From assembly GCA_027627225.1 (NCBI GenBank), contig CM051034.1, positions 21,456,480 through 21,520,479 on the forward strand: a stretch of DNA of 64,000 bases. The letters are read 5' to 3'. Within the stretch, counting starts at the first letter, position 1. The number at the start of each line of letters is the position of its first letter. This DNA is from Congeria kusceri. Lineage: Eukaryota; Mollusca; Bivalvia; Myida; Dreissenidae. A model generated the notes under the pieces. That model searched no databases, was not told the origin of the DNA, and saw nothing but the letters and a program-made list of their open reading frames with translations. Shown here piece after piece: positions 13,021 to 27,675 of this stretch. The translations under genes were made by a program, and so were the position numbers.

Positions 13021-14243
13021 GGTCACATAGATGTGCGTTACTTTTTAGAAGGCAAAAACAACCCACACAGACACATAAAACATCCAAACATCAGCCAAAC
13101 GCAAAAAATAAATTTCATTAGGACGATGCTATGTCTCAAAGATCGGTTCAAAAAACACAAAACAGACACATGAGGATTATCTAGAGAGATTCGCAAATTT
13201 ATAGAGACACATTTCTTTGTATTTCCAATCGACTAGTAACACGGCAACTGACAAACTGTCGACAATTTACAGAACATTCCGCATTTTTATTCATAAAAGG
13301 TTTGTTTCTCTTCAAATATCATAATAATATTACGAAATTCAAGGATAATAATTAGCCACTATCATTTAAAATAGAAATATTATGAACACGGTTATTATGT
13401 CACACTAATACATAAATATAACTGTTATATACATAAAATAACTCGCAATAATTATATACAAAATAAAAAAACGTCAAAAGCGACCCAACTTTTTAAGGTT
13501 CATTTACATTTAGCCAAGATTCGCGCAGTGATTTCCACAGTGATATCAATGTAGCAAAGCACTGGAAACAACTATCGTAAATATGAGTATGTTTATAAAA
13601 TCCTTGAAGTTGTAGTCATCAGGTCAAATGACTAGGAAAGATCTCCATACAAAAGTAAGTTTCACTTAAAGTATTGACCGATGAAATCAGATGCCACATA
13701 TCGGAATTGAAATCTACTGGTCACTATTTTGAGTTTGGTCTACGTTTTATATTGAGAACAGAGGCATAACACATATTTTGTTTCAATCGACAAGTTTAAG
13801 TCACAAATGAGTGTGTTCTTACTACACACAACTACCAATTTACATTATAGTTAATACTTGAGTACCGAGCTATTGTTTTTAACAAACAACTATCTATTGA
13901 AAAGAAAACTAAAAAAAACTCGCTATAACCAGATTTAATTTAATATAGTTATCTTTCTATATCATACTCGTAAAAATTTTGCTTTAGGCGACAGCACTTC
14001 TGGTAAAAATAAATTTCGTGTTTCATTTAATATCAAAACATGGAAAAGCATGTTTGACTTATGAATCGACATCGCGCTTTCAAATTTAATTAACTCGCCC
14101 AAGATCAAATTCGTGATTAGAAATAACGCGACAATGCGGTAGGAAGGAGGGCACACACGTTTTACTTGTTATGCGATATTAAACCAATTATTGGGTATAT
14201 GATGTGAAGAGGGCTTGTAAAACTGAAAGTGACAGTTTACAAA

Positions 14244-14326
14244 ATGGATGTGTTTAAACTTGGAGCAACGGCTCCGGGAAGCTTGCGGCATCGTTTCAGA
14301 TGAGGACGTTTTTGCTGATCGACGAG
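14244..14326 (+). pseudogene. Broken 5' exon, phosphatase-like, copy 2
   Basis: Copy of 1870-1952. It opens MDVFKLGA and carries the same one-base loss after CCGGGA, then reads TTTTTGCTGATCGACGAG before GTAGAT. It stays pseudogenic. Confidence 0.5.
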
Positions 14327-17300
14327 GTAGATATCATTCAGATAGTTCAGAAACATATTTCTAATTTAAACAAATGAAAGAATAATTGAACGTTCTTGTG
14401 ACCAATACTCAGTCGAGACAAAAACATTGTTGGACAATAGTTTAATTTTGCTTTGTAGAATAACTGTATAATATTTAATTTATTAAGTGTTCATGTGGCG
14501 GTCGCTAGATGATGAGTCACGTGGATCTTCGTTAAATGGCAATGTCGGTCTGAAAAACACATCATCGTCCTCACTTAAAACGTTATATTGTTCCTAATCA
14601 AAAACAAGTTAATTCCATCGATCCTGTGAGGTAGAGGTTCTTGGTACTTAGGTGGACGGTCAACTGTCTTCAGTTTTGTTTTTGATAACCTTGTTAGTTA
14701 TATATAGCTATATTGCTTCTTTTGATTTGTTCTGTGTTATTGAAAGATTGTGTTATGTGTTATAGCTCCATTGTTCTTTCTGTCTCTATCCTGCCACTGA
14801 AAAACGTTTATTTAACGATTCAATGGTTCTCATTGCAGCTTAATTAAACAAACGTCATTTTAATAACAATAAATATCCCAAAGTTGAACTACAGCTGAAA
14901 CAAATTGCAATATTGTATCATCGTTACGTAGGAATCATCGTTACGTAGGAAGCTATGTTCCCAATAGTTTAATTTATATTTAGAATGCATTAAAAAAAGT
15001 GACATTTCATAAAAGTTCAATAAATGATTAAAGTCAATAAAACAGGCTGCATTATTATGATAAGTTCATATAATTGAGTTGAAGATCTGCACTTGCATCA
15101 GCATACAAAGCGATTTCGATTGGTCTCGTATCTAACGAACTCATTCTAAAATCTAGAGAACTATGATTATTCAGATTACTACAGAATTAAATTATCAGAA
15201 ATTATAAGACTTCGATATATGGAATTCTGCGCTATGGATAATATATTTGTACAAGATTAGCGGTGCACATTTACCGTTTTTGTATGAAGAACTTATCTGA
15301 CCCTTCGACTACGAAAATTAAATGAAGTTTGTCTCTGAATTTTAAATAGCGATATTTGCTATAAAATCACTTTCATTACTCAGTAATAAGTTAATTCTAA
15401 TATGATGATTAAGAACGTTAGTATTCAATGGGCAGGTCTTATGAAGTCACATTTCTTTGTATACACCACATTGTTCGTGTTTCAAAGGAATCCATTCCAG
15501 ATGCCCGAATCAAAAGATGCATTGGTTTACAAATTCACAAATTCAATAATTCTACATATATTTTCTCCAGCTTCATCTTATTAAATGCAGAAATGAAGTT
15601 CTTTAGTGAAATAATTAAAAACAATTTTGTAGAAAAGTTGTTCATTCGTCATGTCTTGATTATTTTCATTACTATTGGTATTTTCACTTAGTATCATCAT
15701 AATAACATATCAAATGCCTGCGATCATCATTCAAACGTTTGTGACATTTTTTCATCATTAGTTTATTATATTGCCAATACAATACCAGTTATCTTTGGTA
15801 AGCACACACATTGTCAGTTTGTCCCAGTGTGAACAATTCGTTACCACCAGCAAATAACAAACGCCACTTCAGTATATTATTATAATCAAAATACGATTAT
15901 TATATACAACACAAATACTAAAGCTTTTTTATATACAAAGGCATATGCAACTTTAAAGACACATAATCTGTTTTGAATAACAATATTTTCAACAACTAAA
16001 TGTATTCAGATATTGAATATTTTTACAAAAAAGGCGACTGTTCATATTCCGAAAATATGCTATTTGTTCACATTATGAATGACCTTGACATGGGATAGTT
16101 GGTTATTCCTATTATTTTTCATTTTGCATTTGTTGACGACATATCAATATTACACGTTATGAAAACAATAAGCTATGCACGATTCCGAGCCACGAAAGGT
16201 GTGTGTATATTAAGTATATAGCAATTAAATGTGTGTTTGACATGTTTAAATATTTAAATAAGTCGATGTCGATAAACATTGTTTACATGGTTGATACTTT
16301 TGTGTGGATTTGTTTGAATGTGTCAAATATTTTGATGTCAGTTATAATTTACCAATAAAAAGAACATCATTTTGATGAAAAGTGCAATGTATACCAAGAA
16401 TAATATATTTTTTAAGAATTCATTTAATTTTCAATCCGAGTTGGTGGCTTTAATCATATATTATAAAACGACTGGATTTGACATTTTTAAATGATCCCAA
16501 TAATTTTTCCCCAGAAAGAATATAAACAATGAATATATAGCACGTTTTTGTTTTCATGACCAAGTGAGTAGTGTATAGTACAGAAAAGTGTGCTTAAAAG
16601 CAATTTTATTTTCATATTTTAAGGTCAAACATGAGCTAAAAAATATTGTGACCATGCGTTGACCGCAATTTTTCTAACGAGCAATTCCACAGAAATCATC
16701 GGAAGCATGGTTTCCGTTGTACTTTGCTGGTCGATTGACTATCCCAGCTAATTAGGAACATAGGTGAACCTGACAGTGAACGACAGCTAAATCAGATATA
16801 TATATATATAATCAGTGACAAATTAACCAATTTTGTTATACTCCTTCATGGATATCAGATAGTTGTGGTTCATTTGTTTTTTTTCTTCGTTCTGATAAAA
16901 GCTTGATATGATGTCATTAGCTGAAATATCGTAATGTTACGTGAACAACAGTAATTTGCATACTTACGCGGTTTTGTTGCCATCTTGACCCGGAATACAA
17001 AGATCGTCTAGCACTTTGCATAGTTTATTTTCGGGTATAATCCGGTCCAGTTTCAAGTAGCCGGTAAGGCATAGTTTTTTTCCGGCATTATCGGGTTTGG
17101 TTATGCACCGTGCGTGGTCGATTTAGAAAGTATTTTCGCCACTGGTTTAGGAAATACATAGTTTAATAGTATGTATTGTTAGATACGATCAGTATTACAA
17201 ATATAAAAATGGTATTTTAACCTTTTTAGTTCAGTAGCTCGTGCATAAAATACTGTTTTGTAATTAATTTGCAGTATATTGGTAATACATATCATCTATA

Positions 17301-19096
17301 TCATATAACAAATATTTGTTTACTTTAAATAAACTACAAATAGCATTTTGTGTAATTAAAATCATGTACGTTTGGAAACATAAGAAGATTATATTTAGAT
17401 AACAACAGCCACAAAGGAGATTTTTCAAGGACTAACACGCAACTTTGAAATCACTAATAAGAAGCAAGGCCCATTATCTTTCATAAGACCTTTATTTAAT
17501 GTCACAAATTGTAATTTAATATTCTGATTAAATGTGACATTTAATTAATTAAGATAATGTTATTTGATAAATTGCTGTCGCGGTCCATGTAGAACGTATT
17601 TAAGTCATTAAGTGTATACTCGGTTTTGATTTCAGTTTCGTGGTTTATAGAGGTATTCTGAGTGCTTTCCTGTATTTGTAATATGTGATTCTTGATTGCA
17701 AATGGACGTGTTTCCATGATTATCCTGAGCTGGAAAATTCAGAACAGTTACGTAAAAACGCTCTGAGTTCAGAGTGGTACCGAAAGGCATTCAGCAGAGG
17801 ATTCACATCAAGAGTGTAAATCCGCAGTGTTGATAATGCGCAATATTAGTATCTTACATAGATATAATTAGTAAACAGAAGTCGAGTTTAAAGACCATCA
17901 CGTGACCTGCAATATATATTGATGCACATAATAAATTAATTTTTGATGAACAACACGTTATAAATAAATTCATTGAAAAGGGAAAACAATTGCATTGTCA
18001 TATGAACAATTTTATAAACGCCTGTTTTCTTGATTTTCCTTGAAAGTAATACTGAAAACGGATTTCGTAAGCAAACTCAGCATTTCAGTATTATTTTTCT
18101 ATTACGAAACATTGTGTTCTCAGTGAACCTTGCAGCGCGTAATTTGTCACCTATCTTTTTCTGGTATATCTGGAGGCGTTCAATTCTTTTTGATATCGCT
18201 ATTCTCCTTCAAGTCACGTCCACAAAGACCTGTTTGCTTGATCTAATAGACAATCAATAATCTTTCTAGGGCGCACTGCCATTAGAAATTATATGCAACC
18301 GTTGTTACCTCTTGAGGATCAAACAGTAAAAAAACATGTCAAGCATAAAACGAAATCCAAATCGTTAATCATCTTCGACAAGTTCTCTGCATATTGAAAT
18401 GTAATCAACGTCACACTTCATGTATACTTGAGCTGTGACGCTGATTTTAGTTCATACATTCTTGTGTGTATTTACATTTAGCATCGTTTATGGCGTGACA
18501 AACGTTGCAATATTCTATGTCAACTATATGCATTCACTAAAAATATATGTGTCATCTAGAAACAAAATGAGTGTTCAATTAAAAATAATTATTCAATAAT
18601 TTTCATTATTATATGACCTATAAATAGACACTCTCCCATTGGTCCAGACAGCTATCGGCAAGCAAACATAAATGTCAGATTCACTGGCCTAAACTGATGT
18701 TCACTGGGCTAAAAATAGAATTCAGCTCATATTCAATGAGCTAAAAATGCATTTTCTGAAAATGAACAAGTTCAATCTTGGTTTCCAGCACACAGTTTAA
18801 AATGTATTAGATACCCACAAAGATACAGAAACCAATGTACATTTCCTGTTCAGTGACTAAAAATGTCAACACTAACAGACGATTTCACTGTGATATGTTA
18901 CATTTATGACTTAATTACTTGACCATAAGGATAAGCATACTTCATTATTATGTATAGTTTTCGGGTAATGTGATATATTTCAATAAATGCATGTACTTCT
19001 TTCTTTGATCAGAACTGAAAGAAAAAAAAAACGTTGATCAATATTTACTAACAAAATAACAGTTTTCTTGAATTAAAACAGTCATATAATAAAACG

Positions 19097-19233
19097 ATTG
19101 TTGACTAGTTAGCGAGTGAATACGATCTGATATTCACTGGTAGAACATCATATTCACCTCGGCTGCGCCTCGGTGGATATGACATTCTACCAGTGAATAT
19201 CAGATCATATTCACTGGCTCCCTAGTCAACAAT
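19097..19233. mobile_element. Foldback MITE, unit B
   Basis: Same 137-bp palindrome as at 6715, with a few substitutions in one arm. It was present before the A/B duplication. Confidence 0.75.
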
Positions 19234-21019
19234 TGTATAATATTTGCTCAATAAAAAATGTGTATTCATTCAGTCCCAGATAAATATATGGTAAAAAAAA
19301 TTATTAAAAATAATTGTTGATAAAATTTATATTTCAAGAAAGTCGCTTTTAAACATAAATCCACCGTAGTCGGAAGGTATCGTCCCGCAACAGCCTGTGT
19401 GGACTGCAAATAGTAATGGTTGTACAGCATCGTATCGTAACATAATCGTATCCGCAGCTCTCCGTATAGATACATATCGTATCGACTGAGGAGCGTATCG
19501 ACTCACAATCTTAGTCGTCATAGAATGGTGGGTTGACTCCACTATGCATAACTATGTAGATTCATATATATATAACTTATAAATACTATCTCGTAATCCC
19601 CAAATTCTGCAATCATTTTATGGTGTTATTGTTATTATAAAATATTTGACGACTACAAATACATCAGCTTCATATTGTCCGTCCAATGGATTCTTCTTGA
19701 AATAACTGTTCCCAAGATGTTATTGTCATCTGTTCAAGATGGGAATCTGAAATGTCATCTACTAATTTTCTCCAATATGACTTACATGAAAATTGCATTG
19801 TGCCTGTGATTTATGGTTAGCCTCTGAATTCATCCGCATAATTGGAAAACAAATTCGTGTGACCCGTATCAAAACAAGAGATCTTTTATAATTATCAAGG
19901 AGTGGTCGTATGTTTTAAAATATAATGCTTTTTTTAAACAAAGTAATACCTGTGAAACAAATTGTTGTGTTACAGAACTGCAAAATTTTACCACTTCCAA
20001 AATATAACACTACTGAAAAAAAAAATATGGTGTTATTGTTATGAGCATTGTTTTCATGTTTATTTCTTATGCTACCGCATCCTCAAATCTGGACAATGCG
20101 GGGACTAATAGCATATGTGTCATATTCACGACTAAAAATCATCTTTATTTTCTAGCGTTACTTTAATTGAATTGTAAATTACTGTGGCATTGGCATTATG
20201 ACTACAATCCCCAGCTATAAAATTTACATTACCTCTCATAATAAAACAACGAAATGAATGTCTACACTTACGCTCTTATGAAGTTAAACCTATTATGATT
20301 TGATATATAAATTCAAAACTATATACAGTTACAACTTACATATGGTTGAAACAACGTGTAGACAAACCTAAAATGGTAGGACCGCTTTTTTACGTTTGTT
20401 TGTATTTTGTAAACAATTGATGCGATTTTTTCACAATACCAATGCTCTACTTATGTATTATTTTGACTGTACTACTATTAATAATTTTTATGCAATTTAC
20501 TATTCAATATACCTTAAAGGCACTTACAAAGTGATACAAGTGAAACTAAGCATTTACAGTTTAATGTTGATAAAAAAAATGTATTGAAAGCTAAAAATTA
20601 GAAACATTTCAATAAAATTAATGTTTTGAACAGTTTGAACTTCAGTTTATTGTTTACTTTCAACACTACGAAACAAGCCGAAGTTACTCGTGATTTATGT
20701 AGAATATTGTGTAATGCGCCGAATGTTAACGGTGAATAGTCGTATTTAGTCCGCGCCGCAACAAAATTCGGCAGTAAATAAAGCTTGTGTTTGTACACAG
20801 GTTTACTTGGAGGAGCAGTGTTTTTGCAATAAACAGTATAAAACAGACAATAAGATACCATTTAATTGTAGAGGCCGAATTTGGCTACTTCCATCTTTTG
20901 TGTGGCTTTAACTTCGTAGACGTATTATGATGTTCAAGGGTTATGTCCCTTGAAACGTTTGTTCTTTTTTAATACGGATTGGACCTGTGAGGAAAAATGG
21001 CGTTCCATCAGCAAAAAAA

Positions 21020-21335
21020 TGCATGTCATTTTTTTTGCAACCCTGTTGGTGAATGAAAAATGAGTCGCCGGCGTGAGAAGAGTTTCAAATGCAGAAAAAA
21101 TGCATGTCATATATGGCAACCTTGTTGGTGAATGGAAAATGAGTCGCCGGCGTGAGAAGAGTTTCAAATGCAGAAAAAATGCATGTCATGTATGGCAACC
21201 TTGTTGGTGAATGGAAAATGAGTCGTCGGCGTGAGAAGAGTTTCAAATGCAGAAAAAATGCATGTCATGTATGGCAACCTTGTTGGTGAATGGAAAATGA
21301 GTCGCCGGCGTGAGAAGAGTTTCAAATGCAGAACT
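21020..21335. repeat. 79-bp tandem repeat, 4 copies, unit B
   Basis: Counterpart of 8641-8955 with the same four units and only scattered substitutions, so the array predates the duplication. Confidence 0.88.
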
Positions 21336-21700
21336 AACCGAACACCATGGCTGCAACAGACTTGTTTATAGCTCACATAATATCACACTGTAACTTATGC
21401 GCATGTCTTCATTGGATATTGTGAAATATCCGTTGTAAACGTAACTTTTCGATATGTGTGTCATAAAAGTATATGGCAAATTCAACAAAACATAGGTCGT
21501 TTAGACATTCCGTAACTACTAAAACACATGACAAGACACGATGCTTACAGAAAAAAAGTCAAATAATAACATTTCTTTATAGTATAAACGCATGTATATA
21601 TTAAATGCTCACTCTTATCAGCACAGGTATTTTATGTGCACTCTAAGTATTTCAAAACATGATCAATGTTATGTTATAAATAGCACATCAAGCCAAACGT

Positions 21701-21920
21701 TCACGTGGGACTATATCCTGGAAAAGACTATAGGTCATAAGGCGGAAGTTTTATGTATTAATGCGCGTAAAACTGGGTTGTGTCCCCTGCGTGGTATCGT
21801 GTTGGAGCATGCGCAGTATATTGCAGGCGGCGAAACTCTCCGATTTAGAATCTCTACTCTCCGCATATTTGACTCTGTCTCTTTTCTACATGGTTCTTCT
21901 ATTTGAAACCACACCTTCAC
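21701..21920 (-). pseudogene. Vax homeobox exon 3 pseudogene, unit B
   Basis: Copy of 9322-9541. The acceptor TTCTACAG is kept. The same single-base deletion in the Asn51 codon and the TAG shortly after show that the exon was dead before A and B separated. One private change turns an AAG into ATG just before the TAG. Confidence 0.85.
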
Positions 21921-22679
21921 CTGTAGAATAGCAATGTGGAGAATATACTTTTCTACAAAAAGTCCATTTCAGTGTATGTGCAAATAGACTTAGCATGTTA
22001 ACCTAATAGTGCAATCGATGACTGCTATCCTATTTTTAACGAAGGAGAACATGGAAAAGCTTGTAATGCACGTGCTACAGTTGAATTGAAATTAGTCATT
22101 TAAGCACTGGCAAGGGAGGCAAATAAAATATTAATAGACAAAAATGACAATGTATATTTTCTGTATTTGTAAGTGTATAATCTGTATTTTCACGAACATA
22201 AGGATTACGAATGGCAACATTTGGAGATTTTCCCCGTTGCTAAAATGTTCTAAAGCCAGATTTTCTTTACTATGTTGAAGCCGTACTTGATTTGGGAACT
22301 TGTAAACAGTTTTAACCAAAATAATTTTCATTTATATTTGGAGAATGTCGTAGTGAGCCATAGCATAGACGTGCAGCTTGAATATTTTTGAGGCCATCCA
22401 AAACATTAGTATGTTTGCTTAAAAGGACAATGTCTACAAAGAGGGCACCAAGAAGGCAACTGAGAAAAAAAAATAATTCTGAAATATAAATATTGATATC
22501 GTATAATCCTATAATAATGATGGAAATAAAGTACATTTGATAAAAAAAAATAGTTTGTGAATTCTGGAAAAAAAAAAATTTTGGTGTGTTTGTTTAACTT
22601 TTTTGTTGTTTACATTTTGGAGTCAGATGTGTTGGCATATTATATAACCATATTACCCACATGTATTTTCACAAGTCAG

Positions 22680-22752
22680 AATATGGCAGTTGGTAAGAGC
22701 GCTGCCAATTATCAATTGACTCCGTCGTCGCGAGTTTGATATCCATTGTGGT
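22680..22752 (+). other. tRNA-like stretch, unit B
   Basis: Counterpart of 10300-10372 with the same A-box-like and weak B-box-like words; one base differs just after the A box. Confidence 0.42.
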
Positions 22753-24446
22753 TTTCTGTGTTCAAGCATTTTGTTTTATTGTTTTTTATTTCAATTTTCA
22801 TAATGAAGTAAAATTATAAATACATTATTTATAATAGACGCATTTGTATTGCTGATTTCTAAGACAGATGTTCTCAAGAGCTGTCATCGACAAACGAATC
22901 TTAAACGTAATGTTATCTAATTAGATTTATTTCAATTCGAAGCCTAGGGCAGCGTCGGTAATAATATCTTCATTTATTCAGATCATCCAGTCATTCACCA
23001 AATATAACAACTCGAGACAGCTCTGGGGCTTTGTTATGATGTAGGTACAAACTCGGTGCAAATAGTTAATGATTAATAATGCTATTAAAGAGCCAATCGT
23101 TTTATCCACATATTTCCATTATATTGAATACTAGTATTTCATACAAAAACAAAACACCAGTCCCTTTCTTTAATGATCAAACACGTTATTGAGGAGCAAA
23201 CGTTTTATCCATATAATGCCAATATATTCAATACTCGTTTTTAATTATAAAAAACACAAATCCTCTTGTGTGTATAAGCTCGGACACATTGACCTGACAC
23301 TTGTGAACTCTATTAGCAAACGTTACACGCTTAATTGTTTCCTATATTTAAACTCGGTTTTGTTCGTGCACGAGTTTCACGAATTTCATTATAACATAAC
23401 AGCATTTTCAATGGGATACTCTATTATCGATTTAACTCGATTCATTTACGAAAACTAACATATTCAGCGTAACGGTATTATATATGCATGCATACAGGTT
23501 AGTTTTGATTTGCCGAACATTCCGACAAAGCGTATAAAATCCGAAAATGTACTGTTACCACACAATTCACAGTGAACAATAGTCTGAAATGATGTGACAT
23601 CATACAGGTGATGAAGAAATCATGCGGCGCACAACGCTCAGCTGATGATATTCGATTGGGCTAAGTTGCGGAGGATTATATTTTCCTAAATACCGGTAAT
23701 ATATTTAATAAGTTGGTATTTTCTACTCACAAACTAAAGTCAGTGTTAATGCGTCGCTTAATTCAAATATTATCAAGATCAGGTGATTTTATTTTTGCGT
23801 CTACAAGCTTGTGTCTGACTAAGCCATATTAGTAATATTCAATATGTAGCTAATCGATATTAAGATAATAAGAACATTTTGATATATAGCAACGTGATAC
23901 CACTGGCTTTTATGAGTATTTATGGTGAAAACCATAAACGCAACAATAGAGCGTAAGTTCAAATAAAGTTTGCAAACGAGAAGGATTTTCTCCTCGCGTT
24001 TGCAACGTACTGCATATTTTATTCAATTCCAAAAATAGGCCAATATCATATATTTTAACATAGTTACCGGTATATGGCTTTAACGGTTATACACCAAACT
24101 GTTCCTGAATATACGCAACACAAATAATGGTTACCTGATAGTTCGGTGTTAACATAACAGTACCGTTTAGCCTGACTAATTACGGAGGAACATGTTATTA
24201 ACTGATCACTTTGAACATTCATCAGAAAGATACAAACGTGTGAATCTATAGCATGTTTTGTTTTAATGACAAAACAAGTACTATATATTACAGAAAGGTT
24301 TGCTTCAGAACACACTCCCTTTTCTCAATACAAAAGTTCACATTTAGCGATGCACTGTGACTAATTGACATGTCGTTTAGACAGGGCTTTATTAAATTCT
24401 AGAGATTATATAAAAGTCACCGCTCAGCAAATTAAAAAACAAAAAA

Positions 24447-24560
24447 ATGGCAGCAAATTAATCGTTTATTTTTTTTAGCACACAGTCTCTTAGACAATGG
24501 TTACGAGAGTGTTGATAGTTTGATCGCCTCTAAATCATGCCCAACCGGCGCCCTGTTAAC
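24447..24560 (+). other. Conserved block starting ATGGCAGCAAAT, unit B
   Basis: Counterpart of 12065-12180; the frame also stops at TAA. Confidence 0.3.
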
Positions 24561-26139
24561 ATTGTCACAATAATGAACACCAACATAATTAGTTGTCCAG
24601 TGTCTATTTACAACTCAAATGCAAACTGATCATGCGTTCTGTACAACGTACTACCAGAAAAGCATGCTAAGTCGTCATATCTTATTACAACGTATTAAAA
24701 CAAAAACAAATAGCACGGTCAACCTTTGAGCATAAGTATTGCTGACATTAAGAATGACATAACACTATTGTATAAGTTTAACGAGTTCAGTACCTTCCAC
24801 AATACGTATAGGTCATAGTTGATATGTCTGGAAAAGGATTGTGCAGTATTATTTGGCGAACTTTTATGCACTTAACTGTGCTTTGTGTCAAAGTGTAGAA
24901 CTTATTTTTTCTTAAAATTAAAGCTTTTTTTTATACACCAGAGCTTTTGAATAATAGTGTCATAAGAATAAACATGCTGTTCGTTAAATAAAAACACGTG
25001 TATGCTAAGGGTCAAATAGATGTGCGTGACTTTTAAGAAGGAAAAAACAACCCACACAGACACATAAAACATCCAAACATCCGCCAAACACCAAAAAAAA
25101 AATTTCATTACGACGATGCTATGTCTCAAAGATTGGTTCAAAAAACATAAAACAGACACATGAGGACTATCTAAAGAGATTTGAAAATTTACATAGACAC
25201 ATGTCTTTGTATTTCCAATCGACTAGTAACACGGCAACTGACAAACTGTCGACAATAACCAGAACATTTCGCATTTTTATTTATAAAGGTATGTTTCTCT
25301 TCAAATATCATAATAATATTACGAAATGCATGGATAATAATTAGCCACTATAGTTTAAAGTTGAAATATTATGTACATGTTAATTATGTCACACTAATAT
25401 ATAATTATAACTATTATATACTGAAACCAACTTGCATTAATTATATACAAAATAAAAAACGTTAAATGCGACCCTAACTTTTAAGGTTTATTTACATTTA
25501 GCCAAGATTCGCACAGTGATTTGCACAGTGATATCAATGTAGCAAAGCAATTGAAACAACTATCGTAAAGTACGAGTATGTTTATAAAATCCTTGAAGTT
25601 GTTGTCATCAGGCCAAATGACTAGGAAAGATTTCCATCCCAAAGTAAGTTTTCACTAGAGGTATTGACCAATGCAATCAGATGGTACATATCGGAATTAT
25701 AATCTACTGGTCACTCTTTTGAGTTAGGTCTAAGTTTTATATTGAGACCATTCACAGTCGGTGGCCCTGGGGTTATTGTATGTGTGGTCCTATCAATTTT
25801 TCTGAACTGTTAATTTCAAACAACGCGGGGCAGGACATGTCATTGGAGTCTTTTTTAACATACAATTCGATATTAATGCTATATCCGCTCGCTCACATTT
25901 CGATAATCGACAACGAACGTAGTACACAATTTGTACCAAGATATCGGAGATAGCTCATGATATCGCAGACGAACAGTGATGGCCTAATCTTTTTAAAAGC
26001 CCAATGGAGCTGTCAATCAAGGATTTGATATCAATGTTTTGTTTTTCACATCAACTCATACACGTTTAAAACACAAATACAAAGGATTTCTTGAAGAAGA
26101 AAAATATATCAGAAAACAAGATTCTGTGTTTGATAAACA

Positions 26140-26745
26140 CACATGCCCCAGGTTGGTGCTGGATAGCCCAGTTCTTAGTCCAAAGTAGATTAAGGTCAAG
26201 GTCAAAGTGAGGTTGGATGATATGGATGGATTGGGAACGATCATAAGTAACATCTGTGTAAATATCCCAAGTGTTGTATTAAGCGGCGTTGGTGCTAGAC
26301 GAAACGGTAAAATCGAGATAACCAAGAAATGGCACTTTTGAATTATTATAAGTCCAACATTTATCATGGTCAAGGTCAAGTTCGGGTGATGTCGTTGATT
26401 GGGGATGGTCATTAGCAACAAATGTGTATGTATCCAAGTTTTCAAGCAAGCGGTGTTGGTGCTAGACGAAACGGTACAATCTAGTTAACCAAGAAACAGC
26501 CCATTTGAATTATTCTAAGTGCAAATTAGGTCAAGGTCAAGGTCAAAGTTAGGTTGGGTGATATGGGTGGACAGGGAATGGTAAAAAGCAACAATTGTGT
26601 AAGTATCCAAGTGTTGTAGTAAGCGGTGTTGGTGCTAGACGAAACGGTGAACTCTACTTAGCCTTGTCGCGGACGGAAGTAAGGACGGACAGGACAGAAC
26701 AGTCACTATATGCCTCCTGCATCAAGATGCCGAGGGCATACAAAT
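26140..26745. repeat. Dispersed repeat with AGGTCA tandem half-sites
   Basis: Three diverged units of about 175-180 bp each carry GGTCAAGGTCAA and GGTGTTGGTGCTAGACGAAA. They are followed by a GGACGGAAGTAAGGACGGAC stretch and a terminal CACTATATGCC...GGGCATAC. It is absent from the matching place in units A and B. I recognise this as a family common in bivalve genomes but cannot name it. No gene is seen; the open frame across it is repeat sequence. Confidence 0.65.
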
Positions 26746-26793
26746 TATTTTGTTTCATTCGACAAGTTTAAGTAACAAAATGTGTTTTTCTTA

Positions 26794-27283
26794 CTACACA
26801 CAAACTACGAATTTACATCCTAGTTAATACTTGAGTACCGAGCTACACACAAACTACGAATTTACATCCTAGTTAATACTTGAGTACCGAGCTACACACA
26901 AACTACGAATTTACATCCTAGTTAATACTTGAGTACCGAGCTACACACAAACTACGAATTTACATCCTAGTTAATACTTGAGTACCGAGCTACACACAAA
27001 CTACGAATTTACATCCTAGTTAATACTTGAGTACCGAGCTACACACAAACTACGAATTTACATCCTAGTTAATACTTGAGTACCGAGCTACACACAAACT
27101 ACGAATTTACATCCTAGTTAATACTTGAGTACCGAGCTACACACAAACTACGAATTTACATCCTAGTTAATACTTGAGTACCGAGCTACACACAAACTAC
27201 GAATTTACATCCTAGTTAATACTTGAGTACCGAGCTACACACAAACTACGAATTTACATCCTAGTTAATACTTGAGTACCGAG
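26794..27283. repeat. 49-bp tandem repeat, 10 exact copies
   Basis: The unit begins CTACACACAAACTACGAATT and ends GAGTACCGAG. It is repeated ten times without visible change (490 bp). Units A and B hold one copy at 1449 and about 13823. Perfect identity points to a very recent expansion. Confidence 0.95.
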
Positions 27284-27675
27284 CTATAGCCGTTAACAAA
27301 CAAATGTTCATTGAAAGGAAAAATAAATAACCTCGCTATTATCAGATTTAATTTAATATATTTATCTTTCTATCATACTCGTACAAATGTCGCTTTAAGC
27401 GACAGCACTGCTGGCAAAAATTAATGCTCAAATTTCGTGTTTAATTTAATATCAAAACATGGAATATTATAATATGTCGCATTGTTAGACGTATGAATCG
27501 AAATCGCGGTTTCAAATTAATTAACACGCCAAAGCGCAAACTTGTGTTTAAAAATTACGCGACAAAGCGGTATGGAGGAGGGCACACAGATTTTATTTGT
27601 AACGCAATATTTAACCAATGCCTGGGTATATGATGTGGAGGGCGCTTGTAAAAACTGAAAGTGACAGTTTACAAA

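Larger units (their letters stand above)
12631..25008. repeat. Tandem segmental duplication, unit B
   Basis: Near-identical second copy of 257-12630 with the same internal features shifted by about 12.38 kb. It merges at its right end into the more diverged unit C. It has a few private changes, for example a small GTTAT insertion near 14755. Outside the listed relics it is AT-rich non-coding DNA without a recognisable gene. Confidence 0.92.

Noticed and set aside
26056..26445. 129-codon minus-strand frame
   Set aside because: It lies across the GGTCAAGGTCA dispersed repeat and reflects its low-complexity composition.
26794..27283. CRISPR-like array
   Set aside because: Repeats are directly adjacent with no variable spacers, in a eukaryotic context. 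It is a simple tandem repeat.
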